A DNA stretch of 64,000 nt, taken from positions 119,431 to 183,430 of the forward strand of contig NBAY01000080.1 of NCBI GenBank assembly GCA_002794775.1. The letters run 5' to 3'. The position numbers were made by a program, and so were the translations under genes. This document shows positions 32,510-43,170 of the stretch, one piece after another. A model generated the notes under the pieces. That model did no database searches, was not told the DNA's origin, and saw only the letters and a list, made by a program, of their open reading frames with translations. Position 1 is the stretch's first letter; the number at the start of each line of letters is the position of its first letter. This stretch comes from Porodaedalea pini (taxonomy: Eukaryota; Basidiomycota; Agaricomycetes; Hymenochaetales; Hymenochaetaceae).

Positions 32510-32956
32510 TGTCAGCGACGGACTACGGGTACGCAAATGGTAGCTGGGTCGCGCGGAACTCAGTCAGAGGAGGAGGGAGACAAGAGAGAGAGCAGTGAGC
32601 CAGGGGGAACTGACACAGCGCGGAGATAAGGAATAGCTTCTGGACGTAGCCAGGTAGAATTGACCAGGTCGAAACTAGGGGATAAGTACAGGAGGACTAC
32701 CTACTTATATACCCTTTAGCGGCTGCGCACGGACCAGGGAATTAACTACTACATAAGGATAGATGATAGAACGTCGTGGAACTTCATAGAATAATGAAAT
32801 CATAGGATCGGTCAGCGAGTAAGGATAGTGTGAGAAGGAGCGTAATGAATAATGAGTAAGCAGGAATAAGCGTGATTAGTGATGGATGGATAAGATAAGA
32901 TAAGATAAGATAAGAGAAAATGATAAGATAAGATAATTTAAAAAGCGTCCATGACA
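32510..32956 (-). repeat. 5' LTR of chromovirus C
   Basis: 447 bp. It carries three more GATAA units than the left LTR near 32890-32910 and one C/T difference near 32546. Confidence 0.93.
32676..32711 (-). promoter_or_regulatory. Chromovirus C LTR core promoter and predicted start
   Basis: Minus-strand TATATAAG (plus 32704-32711) lies 35 bases before AGTTTCGACCT, whose first base (32676) is the predicted transcript start under self-priming. Confidence 0.62.
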
Positions 32957-32961
32957 GTGAT
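32957..32961. repeat. Target-site duplication of chromovirus C (right)
   Basis: GTGAT, matching 25984-25988. Confidence 0.9.
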
Positions 32962-34403
32962 CCTGGAGTGACTTCGGTCATACCATGGATCTCTGCATTA
33001 CCTATTTTCGTACACCTTGAGCCTTTGACAGCGGGACCTGAGTTTGCAGAAGAAGGCGCCGTAAAGATGTGTTTATAGGCCTACAAAAAGATGTAAACAC
33101 ATTAAGAAAGAAAAAGGAAGAAGACTTGCCCTGACGATCAAATTACCCTTCAAGAAGCCCTTCAGAGGGTTCCTTGGATGATAAATACCGTTTTCGAAGG
33201 CAAAGACTCGGCTATGGTTGCCATCAAGTTCACGGGTAACTCCTTTTTTGTTTGTTACCGTGGCCCTGTCCACACGCAACAAAGCTAGATATCTAGAAAG
33301 TATGTAATATAAATCAGCAATGATGTGATAGGAAAGGCATGAGCACATCTTCTTTTGTTTAAGATTATCTCAAAGTACTTACTCCGGAGTGAGCGGCTGA
33401 ACCTCTGCGGGGGCCAGGAGCTTTGCGAGTGTCTCATTCTCGAATCCACGTAAGTCTTTGTGATCATTATCTGGCCGTGTCGACTCGTTGTCAACGGATG
33501 GGAAAACGATCCACTGGAGGATAATTTTCCTGATTCCTGATGTATCGGCAGACCGAGCGGCACGCTGACCCTCACGCAACTGTAAACATTGTGAGAGTTT
33601 ATCTATGCAGAGGAAAAAAAAGCAATGACTCACGCAATTAACTATATATTTGAATGTCTGAGTATCCGCCTTGACGACCTTCTTGTACAGCAAGGTGTTG
33701 ACATCGAATAAAGCCTTCACAGCATCCACAGCACGGTGGACACTGACACAAGAACTGATTATTGAAAGAATAAAGTAGAATAAAACCAATCACTTACGAC
33801 GGATCAGTGATTTGTTGTAATTCAGCAGGGCTAAGCTTTGCGTTAGGAATACCTTTGTTAAGAATTTGTTGCGGGCTAGTCCATGGTTCATATGCTCTAG
33901 CAAGGTAGCGTCCCTTGCTGACGAAGATGTCCGCTGCAGTACTGCAAATGAGTAAAGTAAACAGATAAACAAAGACAAGAGGAAGAAGCCAGCGTACGCC
34001 TTCCTCTTTCCACTTCTCGTAAACTCTTCCTCTGGCACCTGTCGTGAAGCACTGGTCGAGTCCGAGTCAGAAGAGGAGTCTGAGGAGCTAGGCTGCGAAT
34101 CCATCATAGGGGGGGTCGGTGTCATCGGGTACTGAGGGGCGAGCATTCCGTGAGGGAGAGACATCGGGTACTGAGGGGCGAGCATTCCATGAGGGGGAGA
34201 CATCGCGGTGAGTGTTCGAATACAGAAAGAAGCATAGTAACACCGTAAGTTTATAAGGCTGGGTGGGGGAGATCAGCGGCTGTGCAACTTTCACTGGAAA
34301 ACACAACCACGGCGAGATATCCCCTCTTGGCTATATCGCGTTATGATCTCACGTGTTTCAGTGAGAATGCCAGAACTTGAAGAGAGAAGGAAGAAAGCCG
34401 CAC

Positions 34404-35250
34404 CGAATAGAACTTGGTAGGGTCGAATGGCCTCTCCTCCGTGCTGATGAAGAACGGTTCAACGGAGACACCCGCTTGAGTCAAGTCCTAAGCAAAGTGT
34501 TCATGGCGTCAAACAAATGCAATGCTAACTCAAGCGCTACCAAAAGTGTCGTTTGAGCAGACGTGACAAGTTGAGCGTTCTTCGCGCCGGGATGAGGGTC
34601 GTCTTCGTCAGTAATGAGGAAAAGACGCTTGATGCCAGATTTTGGAGCTCTGGTAGAAAAAAGTTGTTTTACGCAAACGAGCCTATACAGATAGGCAACA
34701 CTTACCCGTCTCGTAAGGCCCAGTTACAGCTCGTAAAGACATCACCCATGGGGACACGATTCTCTGATGGTGGATACTCGTAACGAAGCCACTTATGGTT
34801 ATCCTTTGCCTCTAGATACATTTGAGAGGAATGGATCAGCAATCGCTTAACATACAACTGCGAGTCGAAGTATAACGCACCGTAAAGGAGCTGGATAAGA
34901 TTTTGAATCTTTGGGGCATCAATCTGTCCTACAGGCTCGTATACGAACGTCCTATTCTTTGTACTCTGTAGCTCCGCGCACCGTATTTTCTTTCTTGCGA
35001 GACTTTGAGATGCTCAGTATGGTGTGGTATATGCGGGAGTTTGAGAGCTTCTCACGGTATTGAAAAGTAAAATCCCAGCAGCGTCATTTGGCCCGACAAC
35101 CTTCCGCTTCTGAATTTGCATATCGGCCTCGAGTGCAGCAAGTAGGTGGGAGGTCTGTGCGCCTTCTTTGTTCGGGTCATCATGAAGCGCTTGCATTGAC
35201 TCCGAACAGTCAATCGCAAAGAGAACGACATCGCGTTTGCCTTCAAAGAA
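34404..35250 (-). pseudogene. ku70: Ku70 gene fragment
   Basis: Six minus-strand exons resemble the von Willebrand-like N-terminal half of Ku70, the DNA-end binding subunit of non-homologous end joining: 35250-35056 (FFEGKRDVVLFAIDCSESM), 34993-34881 (FVYEPVGQIDAPKIQNLIQ), 34811-34706 (NRVPMGDVFTSCNWALRDG), 34649-34541 (APKSGIKRLFLITDEDDPHP), 34488-34404 (DLTQAGVSVEPFFISTEERP). Introns and phases are preserved, so it was copied as DNA. The 34993 exon seems to need a one-base frame change (K-E-stop versus K-N-R-T-F). Nothing of the central Ku ring or C-terminus follows; a DUF6698 gene starts 200 bases on. The first exon is not identified. Confidence 0.78.
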
Positions 35251-36640
35251 CTGACAGCACGTGTCGTAAGACACAGAAACAATTCAGCTGGTATCTGGAG
35301 AATATTACGGAGTTGTCGGCATACCGAGAACTCGTTGAAATGCTAAAAAGTTAGTTTTGAGCTTCTTAAGTTAAGAAGCGTGCATAGCATGCTCACCGAA
35401 TCAAGCATACGGTTCCGGGCACGCCTCAGCTCGAGCTCGCCGTCATTCAAGGGCCCGTACGTCTGTCATTTCTTAGCTACACTCGATTTACACATGGGCA
35501 AGATCACCTTACCGACACAAGTACAGAAGAAGGCGGACACGAAGCCCGATCGCGCGCGGCCGGCCGATCAAAATCGTATAGTCAGTATTCAAGCTTGCCC
35601 TTGCATCTGTACAACAGTTCTCACCATCCACATACTTGCACAGGTACCGCCGCCTCGAATCGAAAAAAAGGGAAATCCTGGAGGAAAGAAAATGAGAATC
35701 AAGTTTCGAATGGTGCGTCCGACTGTCACAAAATCGTCCACCGTTCGACTGAAACGCGACTATAGATAATGAGAGGATTCTCGTCGTTGTCACTCGAGAA
35801 GTACGTTGACGAGTTGGCAAGGTGGGGGCACGGCGTGAACTTGAAAAGAAAGTAGTTTACGATCTTGTACAACAAAGGAACCTTCGACTCCGATTGTTAG
35901 CTTATCGTCGGAGTCCTAGCGAATCGACTTTTCATCTTTCACGAGCCCGTCTGACATCCTCGCACCTCACCCCGATCTCTTCAAGTCCGAACTCGACTCA
36001 TCTCTTGCAGGCTTCGACCCTTACCTGCTGCAATCGCTCATCATCGAGCAGCCAGACGCGTTCAACTTCCTACATTCCGAAACTACTCTTCACCGTCAGC
36101 TCAGAGTCTGCCTCAGCATATGAAACGATGACTGCCTGCTCGAAGTCTTTCTACAATCAAGCCTCCTCGAAGTATTCATTCGAACTCGTTGGTAAATTCG
36201 CACAGGCATCAGCCGTCTGACAGCCGTCAGACATTCCCTCAGACTATCGCGAAGCGGCTCAGGCAACATCTCGCTCGAAGAGTATAATCCACACCCTCCT
36301 TCATCTGCCAATCATAACGGCACCTCGGACTATTCAAGTTACGATTCTCGTTCTGAGTACTACTCCATCGGCTCCAGCCATCCGTCATTGGCTTATGCAT
36401 CCGTCATCTCACCGGCTGCGATCTCTGCACGCAGCTAGCCCGCGCAGGTTCAGTCTCAGGCTCGCGCACCCAGTCCCGTTGGCGCAGGCCTTGCCATGTC
36501 GTTGCTTCCCCGAATCTCACGAAACGACAGCTGCTCTGCTCGCCTTCTTCTAGTGTCACAGATGCCAACTCATCACAATGGCTCTCATCAAGAGTATAAT
36601 CCACACCTTCCTTCGTCTGCCAATCATGACGGCACCTCGG
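35251..36640. other. Unassigned segment between ku70 fragment and transposase gene
   Basis: Some minus-strand exon-like pieces occur (for example LNDGELELRRARNRMLDS near 35400) and plus-strand pieces (LLQSLIIEQPDAFNFLHSET near 36050), but none is recognised and none forms a full gene. Two diverged direct repeats of about 65 bases sit at 36278-36342 and 36590-36652. Confidence 0.4.
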
Positions 36641-36652
36641 ACTACTCAAGGA
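36278..36652 (+). repeat. Pair of ~65-bp direct repeats
   Basis: 36278-36342 and 36590-36652 share AAGAGTATAATCCACACC, then TCTGCCAATCAT.ACGG and CACCTCGGACTA. The second copy borders the end of the transposase gene. Confidence 0.6.
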
Positions 36653-36666
36653 GACAGAGTGCCCGA

Positions 36667-39600
36667 TTAATTTTGGACTGGCATCTCCTCATCGGCAGAT
36701 TCATTGTCCAGTACCGATCCTTCAGACTCAGAGTCTTCCGTTTCCTCATCTCCGCCTTCACTATCGTGTCCGTCATCTCCCATTTCGCTTTGAATGCGCT
36801 CGAGCAAAGTCTCAACTTCTTCTGCAGGTTCAACGTCCATCTCGTCATCTTCTTCATCAGAGCGGTGTACGCCCAGCTTGCTATACAAGTCTGCTGGTAC
36901 GTGGTTCGCGTTCTCGGCATTGTGTGCTGTGGTGTGGCCTACTCCACCGCCTCGGTGATGCATGAATAAATCACGGTCGGCAAATCTGTACATCTATCAG
37001 TTTCAGTCCAATGGGAGATAAGGCAATTGTGACCTACTTATTCACGTAGAACGATTCCCAGTCTGTTATAATATCGTTCGGTTCTTTGATTCGAGCTAGA
37101 TAAGATGGAGACAGGAGCGCATCTGTGCGTCCGTAATGGAATGCGGGAATTAAATGGGCAGCGCGAACGACGGCAGCTGGATCTACAAAACCGAACGGCG
37201 GGGACTCGTCTTCCCTTGTAACGAATCTTACGCGTTCCAATCGACAGGCATCATCGCCAAACCTATCTTCCACGGCTCGGCCAAACCAACGAACCCACAG
37301 GAAATCCAAACGACTCAGTGCCGTGTCTCCATTGCTCCTGAGCCGCGCATCGACATGATATATCCCAATCACTCGAGCGTACCAGAACGGCGATATAGAC
37401 TTTGAGACAGCATCCGAGTCCCTCGATAGAAGCATGACGTCCGAAGTAATGGAGGTAGGATTAATAGAATCATGTTCCCGCTGCATATCATATGTCGTGT
37501 AGTTGATGCGTAGACGTTTGTGCTCGTACATCTTATCGTCTTTAATGATGACGTCCTCTCGATCAACAGTCGAGAACTGAAGTTCATCATCATCACAATC
37601 AAAGTTCTTCAACCGAGCAAAAATGTGATTTAATAATAATTCTTCAAAATCCTGAGCAAATGTCAGTCATATGTTATTCTGAAAAACAGCAATCTTACAA
37701 TCAATGCGGGATCGTAATCGTTCCGACGCAACCATGATCTAATGGTATCCGTCATTCCCCTCGCTGCTATGCAGTAGCGCACGTTATCGTCATCTAAACC
37801 GTTGTCGATGGCGTCCAGTGGAATTTTGGGCGCAGACTTGTTGAACTTTTCCGCCATGTGAGCAAGATTAGACTGGATGCGTTGAATTTCTGTCACTTGT
37901 CGAACAAAGTTCACGCGGTTCGTTCTTAAGTAATTTTGTCTCGACTGTTTGTGCTCAGTTTCACCCTGACGTTGCGAAGTGAGTAAATGTTGGGTCTCGA
38001 AAATGAAGAGAAGTGTCTGACAATGGAAGTGCTATACGAGTCGGTCGTCCCGAACATGAGAACGTGATGTGCGTAGTCCCCAAGGGCATGAATCTTGGAC
38101 GTATTTATATTGAAGGACTTCTTCACTGTGGGACGTATCAAGTCTGCGGTATTGGTATCACCTCCCGTCGTCTTGCGGCGCGATCTGCGCAGTCACTTCT
38201 GGGATTCCGATGGAAGTTCGTCGGTCATGAAGGCAGAACATGTCTTGTCATTGAAGCTTCGCAGCGCAGTACCGAATCGCTTCGTTTCACTGTCCAACGC
38301 TGCGACTGTAGCATCAGTGTGCATATGGAGCTTTGCGAGTGCATGGACGGTTGCCGCGCGATATAGGAGTTCGCGAACGATGGACTCGTGAGGTTCTGGT
38401 AGAAGTCCCTCGAACACTGGTAATGCACACTATGCGGGGAGATGTTAAGCTACTGTTTTTGTTTCTGCCTTTGCTTGCTCACCTGTAAAAGGTCTTCGAA
38501 GCTGTACGCGGTCATTTGTTTCATCTCTGATATGTTTCCTTTGTATGTTCGTATCGCATCCGAAAAAGGAGGTATACATCGGACCCTACTGAGTCATGAG
38601 AAGAGCCTTCCATTTAACATTTCGTCAACAAGCACTAACCTTCTGTCTAGCTCATGCACCTTGTTCAATCGAGCGTATGTGAAAGTATCAAGAATGCGAA
38701 CGAGATGAGTGAAAATCTGCCGCCATACGCCGACCTCCCACTCGTGCATGACATCAACCACGAGCATGGAATGGTAATCGAAACCGAGGGGACCCAACCT
38801 TGCAGAAAAAGCATTCTAGAGACGCGTCAGAGTCTGTAAGACCTCCATATCGAACCGAGCGAACTCACTTCAACAGGCGTGAGCGATTGCGCGTCTAAAA
38901 GCCGACCGACACTTGCATTTGCAACATGCCGACGTTTATTATAGATGATGTCCCGAGCGACTTCTACTTTACGACGGCGCCATGTATCGTCAACTCGAGC
39001 ACGCTTGATTCGGGTTCGAGAGTCTGCGTGTTTACCCAAAGACGATATTGCACCACTCTCCACGAGACAACGGGGGCACGGGCACTTTCCTAAGTGCTTC
39101 ATTGTCGCAAGCAGAACTCTGCAAGAATACTTAGTTTGTCATCCGTATGAATCGAACGATACGTACTTTTCAGGGTAATCCGCAGAGTAAGTGAAGATGC
39201 GAGGATACAAACGTCGTGTCACCCCATCGCCGCAGCGGACGACCATGCCGTGTTTCCACGCATGAAGAAATTCGTCGTCCAGCATAGTTTTCCATACGCT
39301 GTGCATTACTTCTCGCCGGCAATGTGTCTGAAGTGCGTTCGACGCCGGATTTCCCTGTGCATGATGTTGAACGAAGTCATTGAAATCACCCGGAAGCTAC
39401 GAACGAAATAATGAGATGAAAAGTCCAATCTTCAAGAGACAACTCGCTTACGGAAGGTATATGAGCAATATGATGACATGCTCCAGACTTTCTTCGCTCG
39501 TACTTCGACTGGTTGCCAAACTGGAGATACGCGGGCCAGAGTTTTGCGCTGCCAAACTTTGCGGCCGACATTCCATCCGACCATAGCTGCATTGCAACGA

Positions 39601-40771
39601 CGGCTCTTGGAAGATCGTCGCCAGAGTCCCGGGGGAGACGTTGCACTTCCTCGTGTGTGTCACGAAACTTCTTCGACCAATATAATTCCCCATGGACTGT
39701 CTGCTCCTCGCCTCCGTGCGGTGACTGAATCCTAAGCTCGTAAGGCTCGTAACAAAAACCTGCGCTCTTCTCTTCGCTCTCGAACACGAACCGAATGACA
39801 GCGACCAACGGTCGATGAAGGAACTCGTTAATTTCGAAATCAAGGCAACTCGGTGCTTCAGGATGCAAGTGTCCAAGCGGCACGCGTATCTTCAGACCAC
39901 TTTGCATCCAACCATCACGGGGGTCAAAAAACTCGTCTAGAGAGCTGTTTCGAAGCTGCTTGGTGACCTTCCGTATATTCATTTGAGAACGTCTTTCGCG
40001 ATGAAGTCATCCGAGCCTATTAGAGCTTGAAGCCGTTCTGCGTCCTCAAGTGTTTTAGTAAGGGACCCCGACCAAAACCATTGGTTGAAAAGAAATGAGG
40101 ATAAATTGGATGCGGGGCAAACGGATTTCCTTGCGCGCCTCGATCCGCAGGCGAGGGCTCCCTATCATACACGTTTCCTACAGCGGGGGCTTCCGGACAA
40201 GAGATACGTCTGAAGACCTTACACAATCCAAACTTGTTGCGTTCAGATCGGAATAGGCGGGAAGGAGTATCATCCACAGCCTCTGGGTCTCCCGAATTGG
40301 CTGCTGTTTCTTCCGTGCTAGAGTTTGCTTGAATCACGGCTGCACTGGTAGGAACATCAGGTAACGCGTCCCGATAACGGGCAGGAAGTACATGTCGGCG
40401 TACAACGCGGCCGGCCGCCGATAGAGTCGGTGGGTCAGGCACAGCAAGAGGATGGCTGGGCGCACTTTCAGCGGGATCGAGGTCAGGGCCGAAGTCGGGC
40501 GCCGCACCCGTATCGTCATAAGTCTCAGCGAAGGAGGCCGACTACATTTTAAAAAAAATTGAGTAATCTAGACTTAAGTGAAGAGAAGCAAGACAACACG
40601 TACTCCATGCGAGAGCTTCACCTTCTTGGCTTTCTTTCGTATCTCCTTCGCATCAAGCAATACTCGCTTCGCTTCAGCCTGAACGTAAAGACAAGCAGCT
40701 TCATGACGACCGAGGCCATTCATTCCCATGGACGTACGCGGGCACCCAGGACCACTACAACTGTACGACAT
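36667..40771 (-). CDS. Plavaka-type (CACTA-related) transposase-like protein
   Basis: A minus-strand, multi-exon gene whose pieces match a protein type abundant in mushroom genomes. From the start: Cys/His finger (MSYSCSGPGCPRTSMGMNG, about 40771), HVLPARYRDALPD, NKFGLCKVFRR, then GELYWSKKF, RDSGDDLPRAVVAMQLWSDG, FGSAKLWPAYLQFGNQSKY (39550), DDEFLHAWKHGMVVRCGDG, GKCPCPRCLVESG (39090), MLVVDVMHEWEVGVWRQIF (38760), FEGLLPEPHESIV, FNINTSKIHALGDYAHHV (38100), MQREHDSIN, FLWVRWFGR, FGFVDPAAVVRAAHLIPAF and ADRDLFMHHRGGGVGH, with an acidic tail to 36667. No obvious stop breaks the exons I could follow. Terminal inverted repeats were not found. The Plavaka name rests on motif memory. Confidence 0.7.
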
Positions 40772-41076
40772 TTTTTTGGACGGTGCAGAACGAGCGAGGG
40801 AAAGGGACACGGAGAATGCTTTGGGACCAGATAAGGGTGCATTTATCTCTACAGTGCGCGACCGCCTAATCATTCCATTCCTATTATGCAGCCGATAGAT
40901 CTGCAATGTGCGCGCCCGAGGGTTCCAAACAATGATTCCTTGACATATGCGACCGGCAAGTCCCTGGCCAGCCACGCTACCGAGATATAATGTCCGTGAT
41001 TTCGCTCGCGGCTCCGTCGGCCGGCGTCGACCAATAAAGCTACCGCAAAGTATGGAGATGTCAGCGAGCTGCACGT

Positions 41077-41394
41077 AGAAAGACAGAAGAGAGAATAGTA
41101 CGCACCTCTTTTTGAATCAATCGTAATATCTCGCCTGACATGACGATGTATGTTCGATGCGCGTCCTTCACCCTATCAAAAAACAGCACCGCTAACTATA
41201 GTTTGCGGTACTGCATACTCCACCCCACCTATCGCATGCACTAGGCTGGCGACGACGGCAGGGTTGGCTATACTATGACAGCGGTTGCTATCGAGCCTGG
41301 GAGCACTTGTCAAAAGACGAGGGGAAAAAAGGCTCGAGACGGCGAAAAATCCCGTCCTGATCCCAGAAAGCTCAGATCCCAGTATTTGCTTGAT
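41077..41394 (-). repeat. 318-bp direct repeat, copy 1
   Basis: Nearly identical to 42440-42757. It contains a minus-strand exon-like piece (VKDAHRTYIVMSGEILRLIQ) flanked by plausible splice sites, from a gene I do not recognise. The two copies bracket a DUF6698 fragment. Confidence 0.85.
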
Positions 41395-42417
41395 GCGACC
41401 GACAATAGGGAAAATAGAAATAGCTGTTCAAGATGGATGGTATCGGATTGAATGTGAGCGGAAATTTCAATCAAAATTCATACATTGTCCTCTTCCTCTT
41501 CGTTGTCCTCCTCACCCTCTTCATTGCCCTCCTCATCCTCGGTCCAGTCTCGATAGAAGTCTTCAATATCAGCTATGGCACCTAGGTCATGAGGATCAGT
41601 TGCCGCTTGGGTATTCGGAAAGATGATTCTTAGTAAGGGTTAGTAAGGGACCATAATATCACATAGACGCAGATGAACGTACCAATTCCACCAAATCAAT
41701 AGCTCAGCAGTGTACCTCTTGACATGTGGGACGTCAGACCTGAACAATTGAATAATACCATTAAACATCTCGGGTATTTCTGGAGCACTCGACGTAGAGA
41801 AATGGAGCCTTGCGCTAAGAGCAAAGTAGACCTGGTAGTAATACATTTTTCAGTATTATATACGCGCAAACCGTGAAACAAATAAAATACCTGGACAGTA
41901 ACGTATGCAAGTGATCCTGGAGTGACTTCGGTCATACCATGGATCTCTGCATTACCTATTTTCGTACACCTTGAGCCTTTGACAGCGGGACCTGAGTTTG
42001 CAGAAGAAGGCGCCGTAAAGATGTGTTTATAGGCCTACAAACCGTTTTCGAAGGCAAAGACTCGGCTATGATTGCCATCAAGTTCACGGGTAACTCCTTT
42101 TTTGTTTGTTACCGTGGCCCTGTCCGCACGCAACAAAGCTAGATATCTAGAAAGTATGTAATATAAATAAGCAATGATGTGATAGGGAAGGCATGAGTAC
42201 GTCTTCTTTTGTTCAAGGTGGATCAGTGATTTGTTGTAATTCAGCAGGGCTAAGCTTTGCGTTAGGAATACCTTTGTTTAGAATTTGTTGCGGGCTAGTC
42301 CATGGTTCATATGCTCTAGCAAGGTAGCGTCCCTTGCTGACGAAGATGTCCGCTGCAGTACTGCAAATGAGTAAAGTAAACAGATAAACGAAGACAAGAG
42401 GAAGAAGCCAGCGTACT
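41395..42417 (-). pseudogene. Second DUF6698 copy, rearranged, without the retroelement
   Basis: 41395-41910 matches 25467-25983 and 41911 onward matches 32957-33361, so the chromovirus insertion point is uninterrupted here (GTGAT once). About 100 bases covering the end of exon 5 and part of an intron are missing near 42039. At about 42220 the sequence jumps to the equivalent of 33808-33995, skipping two exons. The stop codon is at 41478-41480. It cannot encode a full protein. Confidence 0.85.
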
Positions 42418-42439
42418 GATCACAGAAAGCTCTGATCAC

Positions 42440-42757
42440 AGAAAGACAGAAGAAAGAATAGTACACACCTCTTTTTGAATCAATCGTAATATCTCGCCTG
42501 ACATGACGATGTATGTTCGATGCGCATCCTTCACCCTATCAAAAAACAGCACCGCTAACTATAGTTTGCGGTACTGCATACTCCACCCCACCTGTCGCAT
42601 GCACTAGGCTGGCGACGACGGCAGGGTTGGCTATACTATGACAGCGGTTGCTATCGAGCCTGGGAGCACTTGTCGAAAGACGAGGTGAAAGAAGGCTCGA
42701 GACAGCGAGAAATCCCGTCCTGATCCCAGAAAGCTCAGATCCCAGTATTTGCTTGAT
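42440..42757 (-). repeat. 318-bp direct repeat, copy 2
   Basis: Matches 41077-41394 with scattered substitutions, several of them CpG transitions. Confidence 0.85.
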
Positions 42758-42901
42758 CTGGCTGTCGATGGTCAGCCGGTAAAGCAATATGATATGTTTT
42801 AGTATACGGACCTCTTTCTTGAGTTCTAGTGCTCAAACTTGTTGGGTAATGCACGAAGTCCATATCATGGCTTGCTACGACAGCTGCTGTTGTCGACTCG
42901 T

Positions 42902-43168
42902 ATCAACGGATGGGAAAACGATCCACTGGAGGATTATCTCAAAGTACTTACTCCGGAGTGAGCGGCTGAACCTCTGCGGGGGCCAGGAGCTTTGCGAGTG
43001 TCTCGTTCTCGAATCCACGAAAGTCTTTGCGATCATTATCTGGCCGTGTCGACTCGTTGTCAACGGATGGGAAAACGATCCACTGGAGGATAACATCGCT
43101 GATCCCCGATGTGTCGCTGATCCTTGGTGTGTCGGTCGTTCGAGCGGTACGCAGACGCTCACGCAAGT
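42902..43168 (-). pseudogene. Displaced DUF6698 exon fragment
   Basis: Corresponds to the exon at 33365-33580 (FENETLAKLLAPAEVQPLTPE), moved downstream of the second 318-bp repeat. A 33-base part (TCAACGGATGGGAAAACGAT and on) occurs twice, near 42902 and 43060. It belongs to the same shuffled copy as 41395-42417. Confidence 0.75.
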
Positions 43169-43170
43169 AA

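Larger units (their letters stand above)
25989..32956 (-). mobile_element. Chromovirus C (Ty3/gypsy), apparently intact
   Basis: 6,968 bp with LTRs of 432 and 447 bp that differ by one CpG transition and a 15-base GATAA expansion. Gag and pol are open, the target duplication GTGAT is perfect, and the polypurine tract, primer site, TATA box and frameshift site are all present. The insertion is young. It may be able to transpose, which sequence alone cannot prove. Confidence 0.93.
25551..34203 (-). pseudogene. DUF6698 protein gene, interrupted by chromovirus C
   Basis: Minus-strand exons: 34203-33998, 33941-33798, 33742-33634, 33579-about 33373, 33292-33147, 33080-32962 continuing at 25988-25964, about 25904-25757, and about 25699-25551. 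All splice phases agree. Family features: DIFVSKGRYLARAYEPW, RGFENETLAKLLAP, LKGFLKGN, AYKHIFTAPSSA, IHGMTEVTPGSLAYVTVQ, VYFALSARLHF, ELLIWWNR, then an acidic tail. The N-terminus has two near-identical 13-residue repeats (MS.PHGMLAPQYP). Without the 6,973-bp insertion (element plus target repeat) the gene would be open. DUF6698 proteins are basidiomycete-specific and of unknown function, often near transposons. Confidence 0.8.

Noticed and set aside
41077..42757. CRISPR-like or LTR-like reading of the 318-bp repeats
   Set aside because: Only two copies, no TG...CA ends, no target duplication, and an exon-like content; a segmental duplication is simpler.
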